Shown: positions 44,478 to 53,093, counted from the first letter of the stretch. The stretch: 64,000 bases of DNA from Aliihoeflea aestuarii (GCF_024105665.1 NZ_JAAAMK010000001.1:62001-126000); one strand, 5' to 3'. Notes: a model not told the origin generated them from the letters alone. Translations and numbers: made by a program.

Positions 44478-44605
44478 CGAGGCATGGACCCCTGTGACGA
44501 GCACAGGGGTGACGGGATGACTGGTTGTGCCAATCGCCGACGCTGACGGGCTCCATCACCCTTCCCGCCCTCACCCCTGTGCTCGTCACAGGGGTCCATG
44601 CCTCA
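44478..44605. repeat. Dispersed palindromic repeat, copy B, inside the GTA operon
   Basis: The left unit at 44479-44512 and right unit at 44571-44604 are reverse complements over 34 bases, separated by 58 bases. The core reads GAGGCATGGACCCCTG, so copy A's ATTCC is replaced by ACCCC, and both arms changed together to keep pairing. It lies in the 191-base gap between the small membrane protein gene and the protease gene, and a transcript would fold into a long hairpin. Confidence 0.9.
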
Positions 44606-44630
44606 ACCTTCCAAACCCGCGCGGTCCAAA

Positions 44631-44951
44631 CTACCTCTCACCCCGCGCCCCGCCGCGCTCGAACATCCGCATGACGAGGCCGAGCGCCCACCAGGCGCTG
44701 AGGCTGGAGGCGGCCGATCCCATCAGCATGATCTCGAACACACCGAGCCCGGTCCCGACATCGAGTTCCGATGCGATCTTGAGCCCCGCCGCACCACCGA
44801 AGATCAGTCCGCTGACGACACCGACCGTAAAGCGCAACGCCGCCTCGCGGCGACCGCGCGGCAGAACATAGGCGACCGATATCGCCGAGCCGGCGATCGC
44901 GCCGGCAAGCTTTGCGGCCCACAACCAGGCCGTCTCATACCCTTGAGTCAT
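44631..44951 (-). CDS. Small GTA-cluster membrane protein between portal and protease
   Basis: This 106-residue protein has three hydrophobic segments (about residues 10-28, 40-58 and 70-92) separated by Arg-rich turns (PRGRREAALRF). It occupies the place of the small ORF between gp3 and gp4 in alphaproteobacterial GTA clusters, but its function there is unknown. The start at 44951 is ten bases after the portal stop. The repeat element follows its stop by about 25 bases. Confidence 0.8.
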   Translation of the reverse strand: MTQGYETAWLWAAKLAGAIAGSAISVAYVLPRGRREAALRFTVGVVSGLIFGGAAGLKIASELDVGTGLGVFEIMLMGSAASSLSAWWALGLVMRMFERGGARGER

Positions 44952-44961
44952 ATCGGCCTCC

Positions 44962-46146
44962 TCAGCCGAGCGCGCGCGGCCCATAGCCGACCGCCTCGCG
45001 CTTTTCGTCATCGGTCAGGAAATCTGCGCCGCTGATGCGTGCCCACAGCGCCTCGCGTTCGACCGACAATCCCTCGATCCGGTCGGCATCGTAGCCAAGC
45101 TTGAGCCGCCGTCCGAAGCGCGGTCCAAGCCAACCGCCCAGTTCCTGCGCGATGCGCTCCACCAGCGGCAGCACCGTCAGGCGATAGAACGCCCGGTTCG
45201 CCTCCTGATAGTTCGCATAGGTATTGTCGCCGGGAATGCCGAGCATCATCGGCGGAATGCCGAAGGCGAGCGCAATGTCGCGGCTAGCGGCGTTCTTGGC
45301 TTCGATGAAATCCATGTCCTTCGGCGTCAGGCCCATCGCCTTCCACTCGAGACCGCCCTCCAGAAGAAGCGGCCGCCCGGCCCGCACCGCGCCCGAATAC
45401 CCGTCCTCAAGCTCGCTCTTCAGCCGCTCATACTGCTCGTCGGTCAGGTTGCCGCCATCCTTCGGCGCATAGACGAGCGCACCGGAAGGCCGGGCGGAAT
45501 TATCCAGCAGCGCCTTGTTCCAGCGCCCGGTAGCGTTGTGCACGTCGAGTGCCATCAAGGCCGCCAACAATGGCGGGAAGCCGTAGTGATCGTCGAGCGG
45601 ATGGAAGAGCGCGAAATGATGCGATCCGCCATTCTCGCCCAGACCCAAAGCCACGCGCCGCAATCCGGCACTCTGCCGCTCTTCGAGCGCCACCGGCCAA
45701 CCTGCCGCATCTGCGGCAACCGTCACCCGGTCGGGTCGCAGAAGGTGCAACTCCCGCGCGCTGCTCGCAGTCTCCACGAGCTCGGCATAGGCGTTGCCGG
45801 CCATCAGCAGATGTCCGTAGAGACTTTCGAGAAAACTCGGTCCCGACTGGCGCGTATTTGGGCGTGCGACGAGATCGAGAAGCGGGTGATCGCTCAGTTC
45901 CTCGCCGTCCTCGTAAAGCAGGAATGGGATCGTCGCGGCCGCCTGCGCGATCATCCTGACGGATCGATGGACGACCGGGTTGCGCATGAAACCTTCGCGC
46001 GCCAGCGCCGCATAGTCGCCGCGCGTCCACACCGCATCGCCATGCAGATGAAGCGCCACGAACCCCGGCGACATCCCCGCCGAACGCGTTTCCAGGCGCG
46101 CGCCGCCATCCCCGGAGCGTGCCGCCCAAGGCCAGTTCCATCCCAT
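44962..46146 (-). CDS. GTA portal protein, HK97 family (gp3-like)
   Basis: This 394-residue phage portal protein shows NPVVHRSVRMIAQAAATIPF, LLDLVARPNTRQSGPSFLES, HLLMAGNAYAELV, and IALAFGIPPMMLGIPGDNTY with YANYQEANRAFYRLTVLPLV. It forms the dodecameric ring through which DNA is packaged. The start MGWNWPWAAR at 46146 is 11 bases after the terminase stop. Confidence 0.95.
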   Translation of the reverse strand: MGWNWPWAARSGDGGARLETRSAGMSPGFVALHLHGDAVWTRGDYAALAREGFMRNPVVHRSVRMIAQAAATIPFLLYEDGEELSDHPLLDLVARPNTRQSGPSFLESLYGHLLMAGNAYAELVETASSARELHLLRPDRVTVAADAAGWPVALEERQSAGLRRVALGLGENGGSHHFALFHPLDDHYGFPPLLAALMALDVHNATGRWNKALLDNSARPSGALVYAPKDGGNLTDEQYERLKSELEDGYSGAVRAGRPLLLEGGLEWKAMGLTPKDMDFIEAKNAASRDIALAFGIPPMMLGIPGDNTYANYQEANRAFYRLTVLPLVERIAQELGGWLGPRFGRRLKLGYDADRIEGLSVEREALWARISGADFLTDDEKREAVGYGPRALG

Positions 46147-46157
46147 ATCGATGTCCT

Positions 46158-47441
46158 TCAGGTAAGTTTGCGGATGCGCGGCTCGTGGCCACGGCCCAAA
46201 AAGAGTTCGTTCAGCGCCCAGACGAGTGCGTCGAGACGATCCGGCGAACGCCCGTTCGACAACCCGTCCGGCCCGAAATCGCACATCTCGTCTTCGAGTT
46301 CGGGAAAGCGGCGCCCATGCACCACCTTTCCCTGATGGTAGAGCGCGGCGACCGGTTCGGCACGCAGCCATTTCCCACGCGTCGCCCGCACCGGCTTCAC
46401 CGGCAGGGTCGCATCGATCGCGGAAAGCACTGCCCCGACCATGTCACCGCCCTGATTGACCTCGGCGACCACACAATCGGCCTCGTGGCGATGAAAAGCC
46501 TCGACGATGCGCGCGGCCCACCCTTGCGGCTTCAGCCCCTGCACCGTTGCATCCTCCAGCACCACCGCACGACCGTCTTCGGCCAGTCCGGCGACGACGA
46601 TTCCGCACGCATCGGCCGCCTTTCCCGAACTTGCCGGCGGATCGACCGCGACGACGATCCGCGTCAGGCCCATCCGCTCGCCCGGCACCGCCGTTTCGAT
46701 CTGTGCGCGCGACCACAGCGCGCCGTCGCGATCCTCGATCAGTTCGCCATCGAGTTCCTGGCGTTCGAGCCGCGAGCCCGCATAGCGCTTGCGGATTGCA
46801 TCGATAAACCCGGACGCGAGGTTCGCACGATTGTCCGTCGTCTTCAGCCGCGTCACGGTCACGTCCGGGTCGGCGATCAGCGCCTTCACCAGAGGCAGCG
46901 GGCGCGGCGTCGTGGTGATGATCTGCGTCGGCCGCTCGCCGAGCCGTAATCCGAATTGCAGCATATCGAAACACGCCTGCGGATGCCGCCATTTGGCAAG
47001 TTCATCGCACCAAGCGGCATGGAATTGCGGCCCGCGCAGGCTTTCGGGATCTTCGGAGGAAAACGCATAGGCGACCGCGCCGGAGTCCCAGACGAGCCGT
47101 CGGCGTCCCGCTTCATAGCGTGGCCGGTTTCGCCGCGCCTGAGCGACAAGTCCCGATGGCCCCTCGACCATCACCTCGCGCACGTCGCCGAGGGTCTCAC
47201 CGATCAATGCTATCCGCATGTCCCTGGTTTTTCGCCCGAAGGGTGGCAACCCCCTCACAAGCGCGTTCACCCATTCGGTTCCGAGCCGCGTCTTTCCCGC
47301 GCCGCGCCCGCCTAGCACCAGCCAGGTCGGCTTGAGCGAGCGAATCGGATACTGTGCCGGATGCGCTGTCGAAAACCATTCGCCCCGCGTCAGCGCCTCG
47401 CTATAGGCATCCAGATTCTCCTGCGCCCATTCCGGCTGCAT
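46158..47441 (-). CDS. GTA large terminase subunit (gp2-like)
   Basis: This packaging motor and nuclease of about 427 residues has Walker A in VLGGRGAGKTRLGTEWVNAL, Walker B-like AAWCDELAKW, coupling motif TTTPRPLPLVKALI, and nuclease-domain acidic residues in IVVAVDPPASSG, CVVAEVNQGGD and SPDRLDALVWALNELFLG. In GTA particles it packages random host DNA by headful cutting. The start could be 47441 (41-base overlap with the upstream gene) or 47504 (104-base overlap). Neither has a strong ribosome binding site, so translation is probably coupled. Confidence 0.93.
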   Translation of the reverse strand: MQPEWAQENLDAYSEALTRGEWFSTAHPAQYPIRSLKPTWLVLGGRGAGKTRLGTEWVNALVRGLPPFGRKTRDMRIALIGETLGDVREVMVEGPSGLVAQARRNRPRYEAGRRRLVWDSGAVAYAFSSEDPESLRGPQFHAAWCDELAKWRHPQACFDMLQFGLRLGERPTQIITTTPRPLPLVKALIADPDVTVTRLKTTDNRANLASGFIDAIRKRYAGSRLERQELDGELIEDRDGALWSRAQIETAVPGERMGLTRIVVAVDPPASSGKAADACGIVVAGLAEDGRAVVLEDATVQGLKPQGWAARIVEAFHRHEADCVVAEVNQGGDMVGAVLSAIDATLPVKPVRATRGKWLRAEPVAALYHQGKVVHGRRFPELEDEMCDFGPDGLSNGRSPDRLDALVWALNELFLGRGHEPRIRKLT

Positions 47442-47868
47442 GATACCGGGCGATTTCGTGGATTTTGTCGTCGATCCGCTTGAGAGCGGCTGCAAGTTCG
47501 GCATCGTCTTTTATCTGTTTGTCTTTTGCGTCCTCGTCGGAGCGCATGGTTTCGCCGATTTTTTCGAGCGCCTTCACCATCGCCATGATGGTGTCGACGC
47601 GCCCCTTGTCGAACGTCAGTCCCTCCCCTTCCTCGCTGCCGAGCGTCAGCCGCTCGATCTCGGAGATCAGCCGGTCATATTGGATCTCGATGCGTCGGCG
47701 TCGTTCCGTCAGGCTGCTTGAAGAGGCGACGCGCCAGGTTTCGGCCTGCGCCCGCGCCTCCAAGAAACGCACCGACCGGCCCGCGATCGTCGCAAGCCTT
47801 TCCAGGGTCGGCTCGCCGCCCTCATGGATATGCCTGATGGCTGCGAGAACGCGTTCCGCGCTTCCCAT
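47401..47868 (-). CDS. GTA small terminase-like protein (gp1-like)
   Basis: This 155-residue protein has an N-terminal helical DNA-binding-like region (RVLAAIRHIHEGGEPTLERL, then ATIAGRSVRFLEARA). Long helices with coiled-coil character follow (LTERRRRIEIQYDRLISEIE). Position as first gene, size and helical make-up match gp1, the small terminase of RcGTA-type clusters. An excellent ribosome binding site (GAGGG) fixes the ATG at 47868. A candidate promoter lies about 85 bases upstream. Confidence 0.82.
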   Translation of the reverse strand: MGSAERVLAAIRHIHEGGEPTLERLATIAGRSVRFLEARAQAETWRVASSSSLTERRRRIEIQYDRLISEIERLTLGSEEGEGLTFDKGRVDTIMAMVKALEKIGETMRSDEDAKDKQIKDDAELAAALKRIDDKIHEIARYHAAGMGAGESGCL

Positions 47869-48199
47869 TAATCCCTCATATGGATTGTCGTGAGATGATG
47901 TGCGGCGAAGCGGTCCGCCCGCCGCAGCCGCAATAATGCGACCATGCACGAACACTATATCGGAACCGTCACGGTGTCAAGAATAAATTCCTATATTTCT
48001 GCAATCGACCTGCCGATAGGAGAGTGTTGCCGGAACGCGACGCAGGCACCGCGTCCGTTCACGATAGCGTGGCGAACCATGAGGCAGCCCTTGTGAGCGG
48101 CCCGGATTTGAACGACAATCCGTCTCGCAAGGGGCATATCGCTTTCGCGTCCTGGTTGCAGGATCGAGGAAAGCGATTTGGCGTGGGCGTAACGTGTCG
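47869..48199. other. Intergenic region between divergent GTA operon and penicillin-binding protein gene
   Basis: This 330-base stretch contains the GTA promoter candidate on the minus strand and an AT-rich patch at 47980-48000 (GAATAAATTC). The right half is GC-rich and has no obvious consensus promoter for the penicillin-binding protein gene. No ORF or RNA gene is supported. Confidence 0.5.
47952..47980 (-). promoter_or_regulatory. Candidate promoter of the GTA operon with embedded palindrome
   Basis: On the minus strand a consensus TTGACA (47975-47980) is followed by TATAGT at 15 bases or TAGTGT at 17 bases. ACCGT-G-ACGGT, a perfect five-base inverted repeat (47965-47975), begins inside the -35 box and runs into the spacer, a typical repressor position. 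This is the only strong promoter-like sequence I see in the 330-base gap before the terminase genes. Confidence 0.5.
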
Positions 48200-50347
48200 A
48201 TGAAGAACCTATTCAAAGAACGCAAGAAGAAGGCGCCGAGACCCGGCCGCCTGCTTGCGCTCGACGCATGGATCGATTCGTCGCTCTACGAAGCGGGCTT
48301 TCGTGCACGCGAGCGCTGGGAAAACGTCACCATCTTCTTTCGCCGTTTCAGGGTCACCGGCTGGCGGCGCGGCGTGGTCGAACTTTCCAGCGAAGCCTTC
48401 ACGATGGGCACGGCCGGCGCGATCGTCATTCTGGCGCTTGCCATGCCCGCTTTCGAGGAAACGGAGCGCGACTGGCGCAGCCAGGGCGAATACGCCGTCA
48501 CTTTCCTCGACCGTTACGGCGCCGAGATCGGCCAGCGCGGCATCATCCAGCGCGATTCCGTTCCGGTCGACGAGATGCCTGATCATCTCATCAAGGCGGT
48601 GCTGGCGACCGAGGACCGCCGGTTCTTCGAGCATTTCGGCATCGACGTGATCGGCCTCGGGCGCGCCATGTCGCAGAATGTGCGCGCCAATTCGGTCGTG
48701 CAGGGCGGCTCCACTCTCACCCAGCAGCTCGCCAAGAATCTGTTCCTGACCAACGAGCGCTCCATGGAGCGCAAGATCAAGGAAGCCTTCCTCGCGCTTT
48801 GGCTCGAAGCCAATCTGTCGAAGAAAGAAATCCTCCAGCTTTATCTCGACCGGGGCTATATGGGCGGCGGCACGTTCGGCGTGGCGGCTGCAGCCGATTT
48901 TTATTTCGACAAGCCGCTCAAGGATGTGACGCTCGCCGAAGCGGCGATGCTCGCAGGCCTGTTCAAGGCGCCGGGCAACTACGCGCCGCACATCAACCTG
49001 CCGGCCGCGCGCGGGCGCGCCAACGTCGTTTTGAACAATCTGGTCGACAGCGGCATGATGGCTGAGGGCGAAGTGCTTTCGGCGCGGCTGCGACCGGCAA
49101 CGCCGGTCGATCGCGGCAGTCAGGACAGCCCCGACTACTTCCTCGACTGGGCGTTCGAAGAGGTCAAGAAGATCGCGCCGCGAGACGGCCCGCATGCACT
49201 CGTTGCGCGAACGACCATCGATCTTGGCATGCAGCGCGCGGCCGAGGAATCGCTCGAATTTCATCTTCGCCAGCACGGTTCGGACTATCGCGTCAGCGAA
49301 GGCGCGATCGTCCTGCTCGAAAACAACGGGGCCGTGCGCGCGATGGTCGGCGGGCGCGACTACGGCCGCAGCCAGTTCAACCGCGCAACGCGCGCCCTGC
49401 GTCAGACCGGCTCCTCTTTCAAGACCTACGTCTATGCCGCGGCAATGGAGGCGGGCTTCACGCCGCAATCCGTCATCTCCGACGGCCCGATCAACTGGAA
49501 CGGCTGGTCGCCGCAAAACTACGCGCGCCGGTTTTCCGGCCGCATGACACTCACCGAGGCGCTGGTGCGCTCGATCAACACGGTGCCGGTGCGGCTCGCA
49601 CGCGAGCATATCGGAACCGAACCGATCCGCGACATAGCCAATGCGATGGGTGTCGAATCCGAAATCAGCACGCACAAGACAATGGTGCTCGGCACATCGA
49701 GCATCACGGTGATGGATCAGGCGACCGCCTACAACACGCTCGCCGATGGCGGCTATGCCGGGACGCGGCATGGCGTCAACCAGTTGCTCACCCATTCGGG
49801 CGATGTGGTCTACGATTTCGGCCGCGACGCACCACCGCCGCACCGGGCGATCTCGCCCGAGGCACTGGCGTCTCTCAACTCCATTCTGGTCCAGATTCCC
49901 GAATGGGGAACCGCACGGCGCGGCGCCCTGCCCGGCATCCGGTCTGCCGGCAAGACGGGAACGACGCAGGGATACCGCGATGCCTGGTATGTCGGCTTCA
50001 CCGGCAATTACACGGCCGCCGTCTGGATGGGGAACGACGATTTTTCCCAGACCAACAACATGACCGGCGGCTCGCTTCCGGCGATGACCTGGCAGCGCCT
50101 GATGGCCTACGCCCACCAGAATGTCGAACTGAAGCCGATCCCCGGCATCGCCGACCCGTTCATCGACCAGACGCTGGTGGCGTCGAGCGCTGCCGATCCA
50201 TCGGATGGGCAGACCACTGAACAGGAAGAGCGTCCCGCCCTTCTGTCCAACCGGACGACAAGGGTTCTCGTCGACATGTCCGACGCCTTCCGGCAAGCGC
50301 CCGTCGTGCGTCTGCCCAATCGTCCCGAAACGCTTTCGTCGCTTTGA
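48200..50347 (+). CDS. Class A penicillin-binding protein (glycosyltransferase and transpeptidase)
   Basis: This protein of about 715 residues makes and cross-links peptidoglycan in the periplasm. A cytoplasmic N terminus of about 70 residues precedes one membrane helix (GTAGAIVILALAMPAF). The GT51 domain has ATEDRRFFEHFGID and QGGSTLTQQLAKNLFL. The transpeptidase domain has the nucleophile motif TGSSFKTY, the SxN motif as VRSINTVP and KTGTTQGYRDAWYVGFT. It lacks the long insertions of classical PBP1A. The start is ATG 48200 or GTG 48194. Two small DUF1214/DUF1254 genes follow and may be co-transcribed. Confidence 0.93.
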   Translation: MKNLFKERKKKAPRPGRLLALDAWIDSSLYEAGFRARERWENVTIFFRRFRVTGWRRGVVELSSEAFTMGTAGAIVILALAMPAFEETERDWRSQGEYAVTFLDRYGAEIGQRGIIQRDSVPVDEMPDHLIKAVLATEDRRFFEHFGIDVIGLGRAMSQNVRANSVVQGGSTLTQQLAKNLFLTNERSMERKIKEAFLALWLEANLSKKEILQLYLDRGYMGGGTFGVAAAADFYFDKPLKDVTLAEAAMLAGLFKAPGNYAPHINLPAARGRANVVLNNLVDSGMMAEGEVLSARLRPATPVDRGSQDSPDYFLDWAFEEVKKIAPRDGPHALVARTTIDLGMQRAAEESLEFHLRQHGSDYRVSEGAIVLLENNGAVRAMVGGRDYGRSQFNRATRALRQTGSSFKTYVYAAAMEAGFTPQSVISDGPINWNGWSPQNYARRFSGRMTLTEALVRSINTVPVRLAREHIGTEPIRDIANAMGVESEISTHKTMVLGTSSITVMDQATAYNTLADGGYAGTRHGVNQLLTHSGDVVYDFGRDAPPPHRAISPEALASLNSILVQIPEWGTARRGALPGIRSAGKTGTTQGYRDAWYVGFTGNYTAAVWMGNDDFSQTNNMTGGSLPAMTWQRLMAYAHQNVELKPIPGIADPFIDQTLVASSAADPSDGQTTEQEERPALLSNRTTRVLVDMSDAFRQAPVVRLPNRPETLSSL

Positions 50348-50432
50348 TCCGCCGCATGATTTTCAGCAGTGTCTGGTGTAAAGGCGGACGGCTTGCCCCT
50401 GTCGCCCTTCGATTCTGCGAACCGTCAAAGCC

Positions 50433-50999
50433 ATGCTGAAATCGCTTTTCCTCATCACGCTCACGCTCGTCATCGCCATCGGCGGCGGTGCGGGCAGCGT
50501 TTGGTGGATGATGGAGGAGGTTCAGGATTTCGGTGCGCTGACCGTCGGCCAGTGGACGGTCAATCCGACGGAAGGCACGCCCGAGGCCGATCCCTATGCC
50601 AAGGCCCGCTTTGCCCGTGAAGGCAAACTCGCGCTCGGCTCGTCCGAAGGCGCACAATTCGTGGCGGCGCGGGATTCGACGGGTGCGCTTCTCCGCGGCA
50701 ATTGCGACTATGTCGTTGCGGGCAGCGTACCCGCGTCCCGCTTCTGGACCCTACACCCAATCGGACCGGGCATGTCGCCGACGACGCATTCCAGCCATTC
50801 GCTGGCTCTTCTTCGCGATTCGACCGGAGCCTCCACGATCACTGTTTCGCGTCATCCGGCACCGGGCAATTGGTTGCGGATCGAGACGGACGGCGCCTAC
50901 CGCCTCGTGCTTGCGGTCTATGACACGCCGACGATCGGCACGGCCGACTTCGCCGATGTGGCCTTGCCGCGCATCGTAAGGGAGCGCTGCGATGGGTAG
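50433..50999 (+). CDS. DUF1214 domain protein, membrane anchored
   Basis: This 188-residue protein has one N-terminal membrane helix (about residues 4-26) and a periplasmic DUF1214 domain (NPTEGTPEADPYAKARFARE, then LLRGNCDYVVAGSVPASRFW and WLRIETDGAYRLVLAVYDTP). Its stop overlaps the start of the DUF1254 gene by eight bases. DUF1214 and DUF1254 are usually halves of one protein in other bacteria, so the pair probably forms one envelope complex. Function is unknown. Confidence 0.9.
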   Translation: MLKSLFLITLTLVIAIGGGAGSVWWMMEEVQDFGALTVGQWTVNPTEGTPEADPYAKARFAREGKLALGSSEGAQFVAARDSTGALLRGNCDYVVAGSVPASRFWTLHPIGPGMSPTTHSSHSLALLRDSTGASTITVSRHPAPGNWLRIETDGAYRLVLAVYDTPTIGTADFADVALPRIVRERCDG

Positions 51000-51534
51000 T
51001 TTCCTGCGCGCGCTCATCGTTGGCATCGTCGGCGCGGGTATCGTCCATGGCGTGATCCTGCTGCTCATTCCATATGTAACCGAGGGCGATGTCTGGGCAC
51101 GGCTGGAAGGACGGGCCGATTTCTACGAAGTGGCGCGCATCGATCCGGCATCCGGCATCAACATGCTCCATCTTCCCGACCCGCTGTTCGAGGCGGCCGC
51201 CTGCCGTATCGATCTGTCGGAGGGGATCGTCCATCTTCAGGCGGACGGCACCGTCCCCTATTGGTCGATGTCCATCTACGATCGGTCGGGGCAGAACATC
51301 TTTTCGATCAACGACCGCACGTCGAGCGGGAACGCGCTGGATTTCCTGGTGGCGACCTCCGCGCAACTGACCGAGTTGCGCAACACGCCGGCGGACGATC
51401 TGGGCACGGCCGTCTTCGTCGAGACTAATATCGGGGAAGGCATCGTGGTCGTGCGCGCCTTCGTGCCCGATCCCACCTTCGAGCCCACCGTCGCGCGCTA
51501 TCTTGCCGGACTGAACTGCGGCCTCAGAAGCTGA
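50992..51534 (+). CDS. DUF1254 domain protein, membrane anchored
   Basis: This 180-residue protein has an N-terminal helix (about residues 5-27) and a DUF1254-type domain (WARLEGRADFYEVARIDPA, DPLFEAAACRIDLSEG, VPYWSMSIYDRSGQNIFSIN). Its ATG lies inside the 3' end of the DUF1214 gene, so translation is coupled. The placement after a penicillin-binding protein suggests a cell-envelope role, which is inference. It is convergent with a very small gene on the other strand. Confidence 0.88.
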   Translation: MGSFLRALIVGIVGAGIVHGVILLLIPYVTEGDVWARLEGRADFYEVARIDPASGINMLHLPDPLFEAAACRIDLSEGIVHLQADGTVPYWSMSIYDRSGQNIFSINDRTSSGNALDFLVATSAQLTELRNTPADDLGTAVFVETNIGEGIVVVRAFVPDPTFEPTVARYLAGLNCGLRS

Positions 51535-51537
51535 CGG

Positions 51538-51699
51538 TCAGGCGTTCTTTCGGCGGCGTGCGATACGCGGCTTTCGCGTCGGACTGTCCGAAAGTCGTTC
51601 GTACCGAACTCCCGGAAACAGAATGATCCTCGCACCGTCCTTGCTGGTGTGCGGAGAATGAGCGGCAGATGGGGGCGGAAACTTGATGATCGTCGCCAT
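51538..51699 (-). CDS. Very small conserved-looking protein (53 residues)
   Basis: The ORF encodes ATIIKFPPP at the start, a central ARIILFPGVRYER and an Arg/Lys-rich end. I recall short rhizobial hypothetical proteins with the same IIKFPP and FPGVR elements, so it is probably real although below usual size cut-offs. It has no membrane segment or signal and is basic. It is divergent from the DUF2336 gene. Function is unknown. Confidence 0.6.
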   Translation of the reverse strand: MATIIKFPPPSAAHSPHTSKDGARIILFPGVRYERLSDSPTRKPRIARRRKNA

Positions 51700-51914
51700 G
51701 GTCGTTGCTCGCAATTTGTGAGCGTCGAACCGGCGATCTCGGTCGCTGGATGGCCCGATGCTCGATCTATCGGGGAGCTTACGCAACGCCTCCAAAGCCC
51801 GTATGCGGCCGGCACGGTTAATAAGTGCATAACGCATTTGCGCTAAGTTGAACGAAAGGGGCGCGTCTTGTTCGGCGTCCGAGAGTTCGAGTATCCGCAG
51901 ATCGGGCGTAAAAA

Positions 51915-52760
51915 TTGTCCAGCGTCGAGTTCAGGCAGTTCGCCTCCAGTTCACAAAGCACGAAGTCGGACAGGCTTTTGCGGGCGGCCGTCTCCGCCTT
52001 CTGCTCCATTCAAAGACCTTCGCGTCAGGAGATCGCCCAGATCGAGGATCTGGCGGAGCCGCTTCTGGCTGACGTCTCCCGCCAGACGCTGCGCTTCGTG
52101 GCCGCGGCGCTATCGGAATGCCTGCACCCGCCCGCCGTGCTCGTACGCCGGCTTTGCGCCGAGCCGGTCGATATCTGCGCGCCGCTTCTGGTGCGCTCGA
52201 ACGCCTTGCGCGACATCGATCTTCTGTCGCTCATCGGCCGTCACGGCCTTGGCCATGCGCTTGCCATCGAGCGTCGGCGCGAGCTCGATCCGCGTATTGC
52301 CCGCCTGATCGAAACATTGAAGACAAGCCCGAAGGCGGATGAGACGGAGGCGACATCGTCCCCGCCGGCGATGCTCGATCGCCTGCGAGCGATGATGGTG
52401 AAATCACCCGAGCGCGATATGACGGCGCGCTGGCCGGAAGCTCCGTCAGCCTATCTCAAGCTGCGCGCGGCCGCCCTGACAGGCAATCCGTCGCTCGTGC
52501 GCCGGACCCTCGCCAGCCTTGCCGGGATCGATGAGCACGACGCCGCCGGCCTGATCGCCGATACGGACCAGTCGCGTTTGACGCAAGCGCTTAAAGGGCT
52601 GTCCCTCAGCGTCGAGCAGGCGTATCTGGTCGTATCCGCGTCGCAGCCCTATCGCTTCGGGACGGCCGCATCGATCCGCGCCTTCATCGAGGATTACGGC
52701 GATGCGTCCAGTTCTGCGACGCCCGCAGCGCCGATCCCCCTGCGTCGCAGTTCGAATTGA
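51915..52760 (+). CDS. DUF2336 family protein
   Basis: This 281-residue, alpha-helical cytoplasmic protein belongs to DUF2336: EDLAEPLLADVSRQTLRFVA, LSECLHPPAVLVRRLCAEPV, and NALRDIDLLSLIGRHGLGHA. These are HEAT-like helical repeats. A stop codon in frame at 51909 leaves TTG at 51915 as the first usable start; no better ATG exists before the conserved part. It ends directly against the convergent DUF1491 gene with no gap. Function is unknown. Confidence 0.82.
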   Translation: MSSVEFRQFASSSQSTKSDRLLRAAVSAFCSIQRPSRQEIAQIEDLAEPLLADVSRQTLRFVAAALSECLHPPAVLVRRLCAEPVDICAPLLVRSNALRDIDLLSLIGRHGLGHALAIERRRELDPRIARLIETLKTSPKADETEATSSPPAMLDRLRAMMVKSPERDMTARWPEAPSAYLKLRAAALTGNPSLVRRTLASLAGIDEHDAAGLIADTDQSRLTQALKGLSLSVEQAYLVVSASQPYRFGTAASIRAFIEDYGDASSSATPAAPIPLRRSSN

Positions 52761-53093
52761 TCACAAAAGCTCTTCGACCAGTCGCGCATCCGCTTCGATC
52801 TCGATGACCCACAGATCGGGGTCGAAACGTCTTTCCTTCTCCAGCCGCGCCTCGATGGCGTCGTCGTCGACATCCGTCAGAACGGGCGAAAACATGCGGT
52901 CGTCCGGACGCGCCTGTGCATAGTCGGATTGAGCACGCGGCGCATGAAGCGTTGCGGTCCCGAAGCGTGAACGGACGATGACGAAAACAGCGCCCGCCTC
53001 GCTTGCCCCGCGCTTGATCACGGCTCCGTAGCCGCCGGCAGCGAACACGCGCCTCAAAACGGCGGAAACCCAAAGATCGGTGGTGACGCGCAT
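52761..53093 (-). CDS. DUF1491 family protein
   Basis: This 110-residue cytoplasmic protein matches DUF1491: LWVSAVLRRVFAAGGYGAVI, GAVFVIVRSRFGTATLHAP and a WVIEIEADARLVEELL ending. Proteins of this family are short, alpha/beta, and restricted mainly to Alphaproteobacteria, with no assigned activity. It starts ten bases after the peptidoglycan-binding-domain gene and so is the last gene of a kinase-PG-binding-DUF1491 unit. Confidence 0.9.
   Translation of the reverse strand: MRVTTDLWVSAVLRRVFAAGGYGAVIKRGASEAGAVFVIVRSRFGTATLHAPRAQSDYAQARPDDRMFSPVLTDVDDDAIEARLEKERRFDPDLWVIEIEADARLVEELL

Larger units (their letters stand above)
33441..47868 (-). mobile_element. RcGTA-type gene transfer agent structural cluster
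   Basis: A 14.4-kb block on one strand encodes a complete small tailed-phage particle in the order of the Rhodobacter capsulatus gene transfer agent: small and large terminase, portal, small membrane protein, prohead protease, HK97-type capsid, connector, closure protein, DUF3168, major tail protein, tail chaperones, tape measure, DUF2460, DUF2163, NlpC/P60 peptidase, TIM-barrel tail protein and a holin-like protein. There is no integrase, repressor, replication gene or attachment site, which separates it from a prophage. All genes are intact. Many stops and starts overlap by one or four bases, indicating one tightly coupled operon. Confidence 0.93.

Noticed and set aside
33441-47868. Interpretation as a prophage
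   Set aside because: No integrase, repressor, lysogeny, replication or attachment sequences are visible, and gene order and families match gene transfer agents.
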